This document shows, piece after piece, positions 45,676-55,654 of a stretch of 64,000 nucleotides of DNA (position 1 is its first letter; every line of letters begins with the position of its first letter). This DNA is from Motacilla alba alba (lineage: Eukaryota > Chordata > Aves > Passeriformes > Motacillidae): positions 1,680,618 through 1,744,617 of the forward strand of contig NC_052032.1 in assembly GCF_015832195.1 (NCBI RefSeq), given 5' to 3'. The notes below the pieces were generated by a model, which was not told the DNA's origin, did not search any database, and saw only the letters and a list, made by a program, of their open reading frames with translations. Both the position numbers and the translations under genes were made by a program.

Positions 45676-48600
45676 GTATATGTATATATGGGTTTGGGTT
45701 GGACCCTGGGTTTGTGACACAGCCGTGGCTGAAGCCTTCAGCTGAGCAAAGAGTGACAAATCCCTGCAAACATCCACAGCTGAAGGGTGCAAGATTCTTC
45801 CTTGCCACAACTGGCAGCTGCTGCTGGGGCAGAACCAGGGGAAGCAGTGCTGAGACAGGCTGAGCAGAGGCCTCTGGCTGGGCTCCAGTGAGCTTGGCTC
45901 TGCTAGGACATGCTTTTCTTCTAAAGAAACATCCCCTGTTGCCTTTTGTGTTCCCATAAAGTCCCTGTGGTCTGGCAAGACACTGCTGGCTGTGCAAACC
46001 TGTTGTCTGTGCCATGACTGGGTTCTTGGTTTTCTTTTTTGGCTGGTTCCTGGGACTGAAGCTGCCTGTGTTCCTTGCACACAGCCCTCAGCTGTGCTCT
46101 GTAGCCACTCAGAGCATTTCTCTGCCCTGTGTGTCCCCTGGTTTTGCCTGAATGCTTCACCCTCCCTGCTCTCTTGGGTCAAGCAGAGCTGCTTTGTGCT
46201 TCCCTGAAAGCCTTTTGTGCTTAGAGAGGGGAGCTCAGGTGCTGCCACAGCAGGTTTTGGGGTTTGGGCTCTCTGCCCTTGGGCAGGGCTGACTGAGTGC
46301 CCCAGGGTCCATCCTGTGCCAGTGCCTGGTTGTGCCTTGTGTTTGCTCTGCCTGGGTGTGCCCAGGGCTTTATTGCAGCAGCCCTGGGGCTCTGCCTGGC
46401 GCAGGCTCTGGGAGCAGGGGCTGGCATTTGCCGTAGGGCAGCTCAGTGTGCTTTGGGGGAACTTGTGCCACGTGCCCCCGTGCCACACACACCTGCCTGT
46501 GTGAGCCTTGCAGGTGACCTTGGCCCCGGCTGTGCCCTGGGTGCCAGGGCTGGCTGGTTGCTCTGTGTCAAGGGCTCCAGCATTGCCTCCTGCTTGAATT
46601 GGCTGTGGAGAGTGGGAGCTGTTGAGTTCGGGGCTGTTGGTGTCTCTGGGCTCTGTGTGGGATGTGGGTGTCTCCAGGCTGTTTCTGTTCCCTTCTGCTC
46701 TCTGGTTTTGCTCCCTGCTGAGGCTTTCTGTTTTCTCCTCCAGCACTGCATGCACCTTTGGTCTCAACTGGACTCAAAGTCATTTTTCTTAGAGATTTCC
46801 TCCAGATAGCAGAAAACCAGGAACATTTAGTTCCATCTCCCAAGCTTAAATTCTAAACCCCAAGGCATATCTCTCCTGTCTGCTTTGTTTTCCATGTTTA
46901 GCCAAGTACTTCTTGCCCCTCAGTGCCATTGTCAGCACTGATAAGTGGCCTCTGTGCAGTTTCTGGTTCTGGGATAGCTCCTGGGCTTCCAGGAGCCCTA
47001 GGCACCTCCACCCTGGTAGCTTTTGTGCCTGGCAGCGTGGCTCATCCCCACAGGACAGACACCACATTGTGAGCACTGACAGCCTGGCTCGGATCAGGGA
47101 GCATCTAGGTCAGCAGCAGGGATGGGAAATTCAGGGAGCAGCTATTGGGATGCTCTCAGCTTCAGGACCATTTAATTCCAGTCCCTTTTCTCTGAAATAG
47201 AATCACGTTTCTCCTCTGTGTCATTTGGGGAGACTCAGAGTGGCTCTGGCTGGGACGGGGAATGGGGAAAGGCAGCTGGTTCCCTCCATACAGTTTCCAT
47301 CCCCCCTTCTCCTGGGAGCAGGGGAAAGGAGCCAGCCTGTGTCCAAGGTCCATCCTGCCTGGGGCAGAGTAGCTCCAGCTCCAGCTGTGGTTTGCAGTGT
47401 GGAGGAGCTGCAGCTGCTCCCCCTGGTACCCAGATTCAAACTAAGCTCCCCTCGCTGCTTTGCTGAAAAGCAGCAGTGAAATGCTCCCCATCCTGCTCTG
47501 GTCCATCCAGAGCTCCAGGGATCCTGTGCATGGGCAGCACAGGTGGCACTGTGGTGTTTGAGGTGTTTGAGGGCTGCCTGGGGCCAGGTGCCACTTCCCA
47601 GCCTCTGGAGATTTTCTGTATGACAGAACTATGGGATAAACGTGCTGCACTTGCCCCTGGCCTGTCATTACACAGCATCTGGAGAGATCAGAACCACTGG
47701 GCTCCTGCCACCTCTCACAAGTTGCCACATCCTTTCCATTCTGTTCATAACCCTATTAGCTGAATTTTAATTGTATTTAGAAGTAAAGGAATCACAACAC
47801 CCTTTTAGACAGCTGCTCCTGAACCTTGATCTGTGTTGGCTAAATACTTCCCTACTTTTGGCATGAACTTATTCCTGGCAAGCTTATCCTTCTTGTTTGT
47901 CTGATGTGTGCTGGCATCAGCAGTTCTCTGCTCCTTGGTGGTTATTTTCTGGAGTACTTAAAAAGAGCTCTTGTGCTTTTTCTCTACCTTCACTTTTGCT
48001 GGCGTGAAGCTTTTGCCAGTGAATCTCCTGTGCAGCTGTTGAGGTGACCTGTAACCACATCCCTGGAGCACAGGGGTAGGTAATGATTGGGACAGGCAGG
48101 GCTGCAGGGGAACAAACCCCTCCCTCAGCTTTCCTTTTCAGCTTGGAGGAGCACGACTGCACGAGGAGGAGAGAGCCAGGCAGTCCCTGTTTCCAGCAGA
48201 AATGCCTTCCTGCGTTCCTGGTTTATTTAAGCAGCATCCTAATGATGATTACAATCCTGTAGCCAATCCCAAAGTTTCTTCCTTAATTATTCACAGGTGA
48301 TGAACTTCCCTTAGGGCAAAGTTTGCTCTTAAACTTGATTCCGTTTTTAGTGTTTTTGCTCTCCAGTTTTCTTCATGGCCATAAAATTCCAGTTAGCCCT
48401 TGATGAACTCGTGTGTTTGCATCACTTTCATTTCTCAGTCTCCCAGTTACGGTGGAAAGGTCATTAGTGACAATACTAGATAAAACTGGTTTCAAACCAG
48501 AACCTTTAAGGCCTCCCACTTATCCAGTATTTTCCCTGTCTGCTACCACCTGTTGCCATCTCTCCTTTAGCTGCTTCCTTCTTCTCACATCTGGTTTTAA

Positions 48601-50475
48601 GCCCTGTTTAATGTAGATTAAATAGCTCTTTGCCAGAATGTCCTCCTAATACTGGAGTTCTGATCATGGATGTTTCTGTTTTCTGGAGCTTGGATACATG
48701 AAGCAGTTGCCAGGAATTAGCAATGTCACCTTTCCAGCATGTGGGTACTTTCCTGCTGGTCTCTCCCGTGGAGCCATGATGGCAGCTCCTGCTGGGTGTC
48801 AGTGTGAGGTGCTGGCAGGGGGCACAAAGACAGAGGTGCTCCAGACCCCTGGGCCTCCATCCCCTCCGTTTGGCTCTGCCTTTGGGGTTTCCCTCAGCGT
48901 GGCAAGAGATCCACCAAGGCACTTGGGAAGGGACTGGGGGGTCTGCAGTGGCTGCTTTAAACCAGGGGGCAGCCCTGGTGCGTGCAGTGGCCTGTGCCAG
49001 AGCCAGCATGGGGATCAGTCACTTCTTGTGCTTCTCCCTGATAATTCTCCTTTGCTGTTGCCCAGATGAAGATCTCTTTCAACGAGACAAGTTTGCAGAC
49101 GATGTTTGAGTACCCCTCAGAGAGCTCCCTGGCAGAAGAGGATGAGGAAGAGGAAGGACACGCTTCCGAAACGGAGGAAAAATCTCGTACCTTTTTTATT
49201 CCACGCCCCAACAGCACTTTGCATCCCAGTACACCTAACTCAGGTGAGTGAGGCACTGTGTGGGCACCGTGGGGTTTCTGGTGGTGTCTTCCACTGCTCA
49301 CGTTTCCCACAGACCCTTAAGGGGCTCCACATGGGTGGAAATGCTAGTGGAGGTGAACAGGGAGCTGCAGGTGGGCCGCTTCCAGGCTGTCCCTGCTGGG
49401 ATCCTGGTCCCACTTCTTTTTGGGGTGGTGAGGAATATTTACCTTATCTCTGTCCTTCCAGCAGATTTATCCAGCTACACCCCAAAGCACTCCGTGAAGT
49501 TCAGCGAGTGGCAGGAGCAGAAATATGAGGGTCCTGCTGCAGAGGGATCCCTCCCAAAGGAAGCTGATTCCCATGGGAACCAAGTCATGGTGAGGCTATA
49601 AATAAGCAACTCTTGTGCTCCCTTGTGGGGTGGGGGTTGTTCCGGGCAGTGGATGGAACAGGATGTGCCTTTCCCTGCACACCTGTGTTTGTGTTCCTGC
49701 CCAGGGAGCTGTGTCACTGCTCCCAAAGGGACCAACACACTGTCCCACTGCCACTACCACACCTGGCCCTCCCCAGCTGTGTGAAGGAGACTCAAGGTAG
49801 CTGGCACATTCTGCTCAGCACAGGAAAGACATAGATCTGTTGGAACAAGTCCAGAGGAGGCCATGGAGATGCTCCAAGGGTTGGAGCCCCTCTGCTCTGG
49901 AGCCAGGCTGGCTCCTTCTCTTCCCCTGGAGAAGGCTCCAGGGAGATCTCAGAGCCCCCTCCAGTGCCTAAAGAGGGCTTATAAAAAACAGAGAGATTTT
50001 ACATGGGCAGATGATAGGACAAGGGGGAACAGTTTTAAACTAAAAGAGAAAGAGAAGAGATTTAGATTAGATATTGGGAAGAAATTGTTCCCTGTGATGG
50101 TGGTGAAGCCTTGGTGCAGGGTGCCTGCCTCTGGATCCCTGGAAGTGTCCAAGGCCAGGTTGGATGGGGCTTGGAGTGACCTGGGATAGTAGAAGGTGTC
50201 CTTGCCATGGCAGGAGGTTGGAACAAGGAGGGTTTTAAGACCCCTTCCAACCCAAACCATTGCAGGACGTTTTGATAGTCCAGGGCACGTTTGGAGGGGG
50301 GCACTAAGCAAACGCACGCAGTTAGCCCGGGCAGGGTGCCAAGGCACCATCCAGGGGTGAGGGGGCTCCTTTGGCCCGGCTCTGAGCGCCGTGTCCTGTG
50401 CTCTGCCCGCAGCTCACCCCGGCGGAGAAGGGCGGCCTCTCGGATTTCAGCAGCGAGCCCGCGCTCTATTTCTGA
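32777..50475 (+). CDS. TPRN: TPRN, taperin, 4 exons; frame broken twice in exon 1
   Basis: The exons are 32777-35007, 49066-49243, 49462-49589 and 50413-50475. The start ATG has a strong context (gccgccATGA). The N-terminus has the phostensin/taperin signature (AWQREILERKRAKLA, then ENPFMRLESERRR). The C-terminal part has YPTVNEIEVIGGYLSLE, basic SRRKK and the PP1-docking motif KISF, and ends LSDFSSEPALYF as in human taperin. Known role: an actin- and PP1-binding protein at the base of hair-cell stereocilia; human mutations cause deafness DFNB79. The sequence as given needs two single-base frame changes, at C8 runs 33654-33661 and 33754-33761. Allowing for these, the length is about 865 residues against 711 in human, the excess lying mostly in the proline-rich middle. 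Intron 1 is 14 kb. Confidence 0.94.
33645..33965 (+). repeat. TPRN: 33-nt proline-rich coding tandem repeat in TPRN
   Basis: About six units of 33 nt, each built on cgggctgtcaccccc and encoding R-[AP]-V-T-P-[PQ]-P-T-x-P-P, followed by two longer degenerate units of 17 residues (R-[VA]-[VF]-T-P-x-P-A-A-P-Q...). Unit boundaries are defined by C homopolymers of 6 to 8. Confidence 0.9.
36893..36945 (+). mobile_element. CR1 LINE 3' fragment, very old
   Basis: Degenerate CR1 3' text: gagtttgggctagagacctc, then cagaggacctttcccagcct. Short and diverged. Confidence 0.55.
43776..44058 (+). mobile_element. CR1 LINE 3' fragment
   Basis: Carries the CR1 3' region (gggcaaggttcttcccccag, aggctccccagggaatggg, gggctgggtgatcc) and ends at the typical terminus tgggtccctt...attctgtgatcctgt. 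It is nearly identical over about 180 bp to the copy at 54901-55083. Confidence 0.85.
44864..45355 (+). mobile_element. Probable solo LTR (ERVL-like)
   Basis: A block with TGTAG at the left end and CTACA at the right, a TATAAA at 44878-44883 and an ATTAAA poly(A) signal at 45210-45215. No matching 5-bp flanking duplication is clear (catgt against tatgg). No retroviral coding sequence is present. Confidence 0.55.
45622..45690. repeat. (TA)n / (GTAT)n microsatellite
   Basis: About 20 TA units followed by GTAT units, in TPRN intron 1. Confidence 0.95.
49066..49243 (+). CDS. TPRN: TPRN exon 2, PP1-docking and acidic segment
   Basis: Runs from tgcccag to CAG|gtgagt. It encodes MKISFNETSLQTMFEY and PSESSLAEEDEEEEG, then SRTFFIPRPNSTLHPST. 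KISF, following the basic end of exon 1, fits the RVxF class of PP1-docking motifs known in taperin and phostensin. The acidic stretch follows at once. Confidence 0.95.
49462..49589 (+). CDS. TPRN: TPRN exon 3
   Basis: Follows a cagcag double acceptor; using the first gives start 49462, the second 49465, both in frame. It encodes (A)DLSSYTPKHSVKFSEWQ and EQKYEGPAAEGSLPKEAD, then SHGNQVM. Ends ATG|gtgagg. Confidence 0.92.
49832..50275 (+). mobile_element. CR1 LINE 3' fragment, about 440 bp
   Basis: Long CR1 3' segment: aagtccagaggaggccatgg, ggttggagcccctctgctct, attgggaagaaattgttccc, ending ccttccaacccaaaccattg. It fills most of TPRN intron 3, ending 138 bp before exon 4. Confidence 0.9.
50413..50475 (+). 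CDS. TPRN: TPRN terminal coding exon
   Basis: Runs from ctgcccgcag to TGA at 50473-50475. It encodes 20 residues, LTPAEKGGLSDFSSEPALYF, matching the human C-terminus. Confidence 0.96.
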   Translation, partial: LTPAEKGGLSDFSSEPALYF

Positions 50476-52070
50476 GGCTGCTCCGCGGTGCTGCAGCAGC
50501 GGCTGCTGGGCAGGACGGGGCAGTGCAGCCCGCTCGGGAACCGCGCCTCTCCCGGATCCTGCTGCCAAGGGTGGACCAGGTGCTCTCGGGCATCTTCGGA
50601 GAATATTTGCACTGGATTTTGGGACCGAATTACTGCTTTCAAGGCGTATGATTTATTCTGCCTGTGGCCTTGCATGTTCCTTGTTCAAGATCAGCTGCCA
50701 GTTAGGCAAGTGTGGGAAGGACATCTGTAATCCCGGAATGGATGTTGATTTTTCTCAGTGCTTGTCTGAGTCCAGGCACTGTACAGGGTCTGGACAGCTT
50801 TTGCAACGCTTCTCCCCAGTGGAGGATGGCTCTGGAGTGGAGCACTGGGCAGTTAGGTGGGTTCACAGCCTGGCTGTGATTTGACACATTGGGTGTCAGC
50901 TTGGAAAACCACTGAAGGTTCATGGTTTGTCCTTGGCATGTTTCCAGCTCTGGTTTCACTGAAACATCATGGAATTCATGTGCCAGTTACATGCTTGTGG
51001 AGTTCACTGGACACCCTGAGGGAGGGATGGGAAGAGCAATGAATGCCTTTAGCTTTAGATGTTATTTTTGCACTAATCAGTAGAGAAGTGTCCAGACTGC
51101 CTCCAGCCTCTTGAAGATTCCCAAACATTGGCCATAGCTTTGGTCTGTCCTTCCCAACTCTGGCATCCAGTCTCTGGGAGTTGCTGGTTGTGCTCCAGTT
51201 TGCCAGCTCCTCTTGTTGCTTTGTTCCAAATCTGATTGAGCTCTCTTGGCTGCTTCCTTCAAGCCACACTTGCTCTGCTCTTCTAGTCAAAGCACAGGAG
51301 GGAAGTTTCACTCCACTCTTCTGCAGAACTTGAACAAGGAATGTGGGTTATTTTTGTTTTTTCTAGGGTTTTTATAGTTCTATTATAATTGTTCAATGCA
51401 GCCAATATGCAAAGGAATCTGCTAGAATCTTCCATTCAAGTTTTCTACTACTGTAAACTCAGGGTCAAAATTGCACTCTGGAACAGATGGAGCAGTGCTG
51501 CTAATGTGATTTGTACTTTGGGATTAAAAGAGATGTGGTGAGAACAGATCCAGCCTCTTTGGGCTTTATGGAATGAGCGGGGCGTGATCCAAAGGAACAG
51601 GCTGCTATCTTTGATTAAATTTGATGGTTACTGGTTTGTCTATTATAGATGATGAATGTCTGCTCAAGTGACACTGCTCTGTGAACTGAAAATGCTCTGC
51701 ATACCTTGCACTTGGTTTGGTGTCTGTTGTAGCAGCAAGAGAAGGTTGTTCTACTGAAAAACACAGGATTAAATGTTAGGACATACCTACTTGTAGCTGT
51801 TCCCTTCTGCCCTGGGTGCCTAAATACTTTTGGAAAGATAATGAAAAAAAAAAAAAAAAGAGCTACTCAGTAGTTTTAGATGTTGGCTGGGGGGGCCACA
51901 AAGAAACATTTTGCACCTCCTTGTCCATTCCACGCTAATTTGAGTTCTGCTGCCTGTGTGACTTGCCAGGAGCAAGATGTGTCTGCAGTGCATCGGCCTG
52001 GGACATGGCACAAGGACCATGGAGTTCCATGTGTTGAGGCTTCTCCCATTAATAAAATGCTTCAGGATAA
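50476..52070 (+). other. TPRN: TPRN 3' untranslated region, candidate poly(A) site
   Basis: No further coding sequence. The first AATAAA downstream is at 52051-52056; weaker ATTAAA hexamers lie near 51524 and 51770. TPRN and SSNA1 converge, leaving about 0.7 kb between their likely 3' ends. Confidence 0.5.
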
Positions 52071-52777
52071 GCTGCTGAGACTGGTGTAGAATGAGGTAAA
52101 ATGTGAGACTGCTGGTGACTGCTAGATTTAAGGAGTGAGTTTTCAGCACAGCTTCTCCAGCAAAAAAGGTCCCAGTGAGCATCTCCCCCTGTGGAAAAGC
52201 CCAGGTCACTTTAAGGCAGCTCTATTTCTTGCAGAATTGCAGGAGGTAAAGCAAAGCTGCTTTCAATTCAAGTTAGGGGTCTGAACTAGCCCAGGCTTAG
52301 TTCTCCTATGGATCCATGAGAAATGCTAAAGCCAGCACTGTCCTGCAGCTCAAACTGCAAACTGTTCTGGCTCTCACGTGAGTTAACACCGTGCCTGCAG
52401 CCCTGTGGGCAGGACAGCTCGGGGGTGTGGGGGTGCAGAGCATGCTGCTGACTCTCTGCTCCTTCTCCTGGTGCTCCTGCTCCACCTTGGAGCTGTGATT
52501 CAGCACTCCTCTGCACTTCCCAGCTTCCTCTCTAATCCTTGCCCAGCTCCTCGAGCTGCCTCCAGGCAGAGCAGCGGGAGGGCAGTCCTGAAGGCAGGAG
52601 CATCAGCTGATGGGTCACCTCCTGGGATGTGCCTCAGGACAGCTGTGCTCAAAATGAAGGGTATTTCTGTGTAAATGCCTACCCTGCTCTGTAGCGTTGG
52701 AGGATCTGCTTTAGTGGGGCTCTGACTAATACCAAAGCACATCTGGAAGGAAAATTCACTTCTGCAAAACAAAAGCT

Positions 52778-52783
52778 TTTATT
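52778..52783 (-). terminator. SSNA1: SSNA1 poly(A) signal AATAAA
   Basis: Reads AATAAA on the minus strand, 68 bp downstream of the SSNA1 stop codon, giving a very short 3' UTR. Confidence 0.75.
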
Positions 52784-52850
52784 AAGTGTGGCATCCTTGG
52801 ACCACGAAGCAGCTGTCTCTGGCCAACAGGACATTCCAGGCTGAAGAAGT

Positions 52851-52973
52851 TTAGGAACGCTTTTGTCGACGTATTCGTTGTCCTAATGAAGTGTTTTGTG
52901 GATCAATGATTTTACCAAGATCCCTCATTTCCTTCTTCAGGACATCTAGCAATGTCTGAGAATTGTCCAGTAT
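52851..52973 (-). CDS. SSNA1: SSNA1 terminal exon
   Basis: Follows ttatttctttcccag on the minus strand. It encodes 40 residues, ILDNSQTLLDVLKKEM then RDLGKIIDPQNTSLGQ and a basic tail ending QKRS, stop TAA. It lies 2.2 kb from exon 2. Confidence 0.92.
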   Translation of the reverse strand: MLDNSQTLLDVLKKEMRDLGKIIDPQNTSLGQRIRRQKRS

Positions 52974-55548
52974 CTGGGAAAGAAATAAAACCAGCTTATT
53001 TTTACATAAACCGTTTCTCTTATGAATTCCCTTCCAATTCAGCTGATCTGCCTTGCAGCAAGAGGGGCTATCCAGCCCTTCAGCCTCTAATTCCTGGTGA
53101 TTTATTATCCTGTCTCAGTGTGGGAATATCCGTGGGTGAATTTCTCTGGTTTGTGTTCATATTCTGAATATGAAAGGCCTTAAGCAATTCATCTGCCTTG
53201 GAGCATAAGGCAGAGAACTTCCTGAAGCAGACTGGGGGTTTTGGTTGGTTTGGTGTTTTTTGGTTGGTTGGCTGGGTTTTTTTATGGGAGATTTGGTACC
53301 TGGGCTTTTTAGGTCAGTATTAAATTGTGCTCAGCTGACCCAGTTTCAACTCTTTTCCACTATTAAAACTGCACATTTTGGGTTTCTGGCTTCAAGACTA
53401 ACTCAAATTTACAGTGACCTTATGTCAGACTAGATCTGTTATTAATTTTCTCCTATTTTTAGCTCGCTGTGTACATAATCTAACATCTCTGCTTCCTGTG
53501 CTCTAAGCTACAACCTATTTAGGAGACCTTGCTGCCTGTCCACCTCACCAGTGAAAAATTTTAACACAGTGGACAATTGTAACCAAATGTGATGGTTATA
53601 GTCCCAAAAATAATTTATGTTCCTGTGAATTTGTGGAAATCACCAAGTGATCAGAGAGGAGCTGAGGGAGTGCCCCACAGGACGAGGTGCTGGAGGAAGG
53701 TGAAATCCTGTGGGCACTGGCAGAAGGCAAGGAGTGACAAACCAGGAAAGGAACTCTGTTAGTTTCTGTCTGTAGGACACCAGCATCTCCTCCTCACCAC
53801 CTCTTTCTACCTCCTGTGAGTGTCAGTTCATTTCAATAAACAGGAATTCATCTGTAGGCTGGGGGTGTGACTTGGATCTCAGGTAAGCTTTCTTTTTAAA
53901 GGGGCTGTTTGTGTACCTTACAACATAGTTTTTAAGCTGTTAAATTTTTATGTGAGTTTCCCCTTTCACTTCAAACCATCAGGTCTTGAAGGAGGTTGAG
54001 GAAACATCTCCAGTTTCATCTGAAAAGTGATTGCCAGGGGAAAGCACTGACTTTGGGAGAGGAAGAGGAGCTGACACAGTGGTTGGTCACATTCAAAATG
54101 CAAATGGGAGGAAAATTTAGGCAGCAGCTAATAGGGGAAAAGTGTTTCTGACACAAACTCTGCCTGGTCACCATGAGAAGGAAGATTGTCACTTATCTCA
54201 AAAGACGCTGGGGAGATCCTTTTTTAAAGAAATAAAAGCTGTTGGTGTGTAATACAGAAGTGACTTCAGCTGTGGCCCTGTCTGTGGGGATCAAGCAGTC
54301 CCTGCCTGGCAGTAACACACACAGGGGAATGGGTAGAGCTGTCTCAGGAACCAAAATGACAGTGCCAGTCCTTGTACTGTTTGCCTCCTTCCCACCCTTT
54401 ACTGCCCCAACAATTTGACTCTTTTAATGACATTGTTCCATTAAAGATGAAAGAAACTACACTAAATATTGGGCTGGAAGAGTGGCAGGCCAACAACTCT
54501 ATCAGCACCATTGTTCTCTGCCTAAATTAGTAAGATTGTGAATCAGTGTCATGTCTCTGGTTTCCTCCTTTCCCCCAAACCACGGGTCTGAGATGGTAAT
54601 TTTTAGGGGTCTCCAAAAGCTATTTTTAATGTATTTTGACAATAAACTTTGCCCAAGCCCAAGCAGCACCAAAACAACACCCAACCCTCTCATGATGGGG
54701 TCTGTGTGCCAGAGCTGCATCCCGGGCCTGGGAAGTTGTTTCGGCCGCAGGGCTACCACCCAGGGAGGAGCGGTGGTTCATGGAGCTGCTCCCAGCTGGC
54801 CTTCAGGTAAATACAGACCGAGTTCACGCATACATAAATACATACATACACATATGTGTGTGTATATATATATATATATATCTCAAACCTCCCCTGACAC
54901 ACCGTCAGGCTGGAGCTCAGGGCAAGGTTCTTCCCCCAGAGGGTGCTGGCACTGCCCAGGCTCCCCAGGGAATGGGCACGGCCCCGAGGCTGCCAGAGCT
55001 CCAGGAGCCTTTGGCCAGCGCTGCCAGGGATGCCCAGGGTGGGGTTGGTGGGGGGTCTGGGCAGGGCAGGGGCTGGGCTGGGTGATCCTTGTCCACCTCG
55101 GGTTATTCCGATTCAGTGATTCCCTCGGGCCCTGTCCCTGGTCAGGGATCAATGCGTCCCTCCTCCTCCCCTCACGAGGAAGCTGCACAAGGCGATGTCC
55201 CTCGCCAGCAGTACCTCCCCGGAGGCTATGTCCATCTCGGCGATGGTGCGGTCGATGTGGGCTCTGGTGGACCGGAGCCCCGCCAGGCTCTCGCTGGTGT
55301 CGGACAAGCGCCGGGAGAGCGCCGCGATCCGCGCCTGCAGCCGGCCCCGCTCCGCCTCCTCGGCCTGGATCCGCCCGCTCAGCTCGTCCCGCCGGGCGCG
55401 GAGCTCCGACAGCCCTGCGGGGCGGCACCGTCAGACGGGCCCGTTCTCCCTGCCCGGCCCCTGCCCCGGCCCCGCTCGCCCCCCGGCCCCGCTCACCCTC
55501 CCGCAGCGCCGCGTGGTGCCCCCGCAGCGCGGCTCCGGGGCCGCTCAT
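52851..55548 (-). CDS. SSNA1: SSNA1, microtubule nucleation factor (NA14), 3 exons
   Basis: Exon 1 is 55548-55497, exon 2 is 55414-55215 and exon 3 is 52973-52851 on the minus strand. They join in phase to a 124-residue protein; human SSNA1 has 119. It is one long coiled coil: MSGPGAAL at the start, IDRTIAEMD in the middle and ILDNSQTLLDVLKKEM near the end align with human GAAL, FDRTIAET and ILESSQTLLSVLKREA. Known role: self-assembling fibril protein at centrioles, basal bodies and midbody that nucleates and branches microtubules. Exons 1 and 2 are extremely GC-rich, with 14 Arg and no Lys; exon 3 is AT-rich and normal. The start codon lies 40 bp from that of ANAPC2 on the other strand. Confidence 0.92.
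52984..54828. other. SSNA1 intron 2, no gene inside
   Basis: GTT-rich low-complexity sequence at about 53235-53285 and otherwise unique AT-rich DNA. No coding exon or RNA gene is recognised. Confidence 0.6.
54829..54882. repeat. (CATA)n / (TA)n microsatellite
   Basis: CATA and TG units run into about ten TA units, directly before a CR1 fragment, in SSNA1 intron 2. Confidence 0.95.
54901..55095 (+). mobile_element. CR1 LINE 3' fragment
   Basis: Over about 180 bp it differs from the copy at 43832-44013 by roughly two substitutions and one deleted base. The extreme 3' end is degraded. Lies in SSNA1 intron 2, antisense to the gene. Confidence 0.85.
55215..55414 (-). CDS. SSNA1: SSNA1 exon 2, coiled coil
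   Basis: Runs from gccccgcag to GAG|gtactg on the minus strand. It encodes GLSELRARRDELSGRIQ onward to IDRTIAEMDIASGE. The donor is at a codon boundary, in register with exon 3. Confidence 0.9.
55497..55548 (-). CDS. SSNA1: SSNA1 exon 1
   Basis: Encodes MSGPGAALRGHHAALRE plus one base, ending GAGG|gtgagc on the minus strand. The GAAL tetrapeptide matches human. Confidence 0.9.
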
Positions 55549-55588
55549 CGCGGCGGCCGGCGGCGCTCCGCCCCTTCCTGCGGCCCGA

Positions 55589-55654
55589 ATGGAGCTCTCG
55601 GCCGCCTGGCACACGCTCAGCACCGCGCTGGTGCCGCCCGCCGCGCTGGGGCTG
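55589..55654 (+). CDS. ANAPC2: ANAPC2 exon 1
   Basis: Starts at an ATG that gives MELSAAWHTLSTALVPP and AALGL, 22 codons ending CTG|gtgagc in phase 0. It joins AAPRPEAAGPLQDAELR in exon 2. The next in-frame ATG would be deep in exon 2, so this start is preferred. Confidence 0.9.

Larger units (their letters stand above)
35008..49065 (+). other. TPRN: TPRN intron 1, 14 kb
   Basis: Bounded by gtaacc and ttgcccag. It contains CR1 fragments (about 36893-36945 and 43776-44058), an LTR-like block (44864-45355) and a TA/GTAT microsatellite (45622-45690). No exon of another gene was recognised. A 377-codon open frame on the minus strand (45634-46767) runs into the microsatellite and is judged non-coding. 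Confidence 0.75.

Noticed and set aside
45634..46767. A 377-codon open frame on the minus strand inside TPRN intron 1
   Set aside because: No family resemblance, low-complexity Gln/Ser/Pro composition, and its end is just the translated TA microsatellite (IYIYIH...). Treated as a chance frame.
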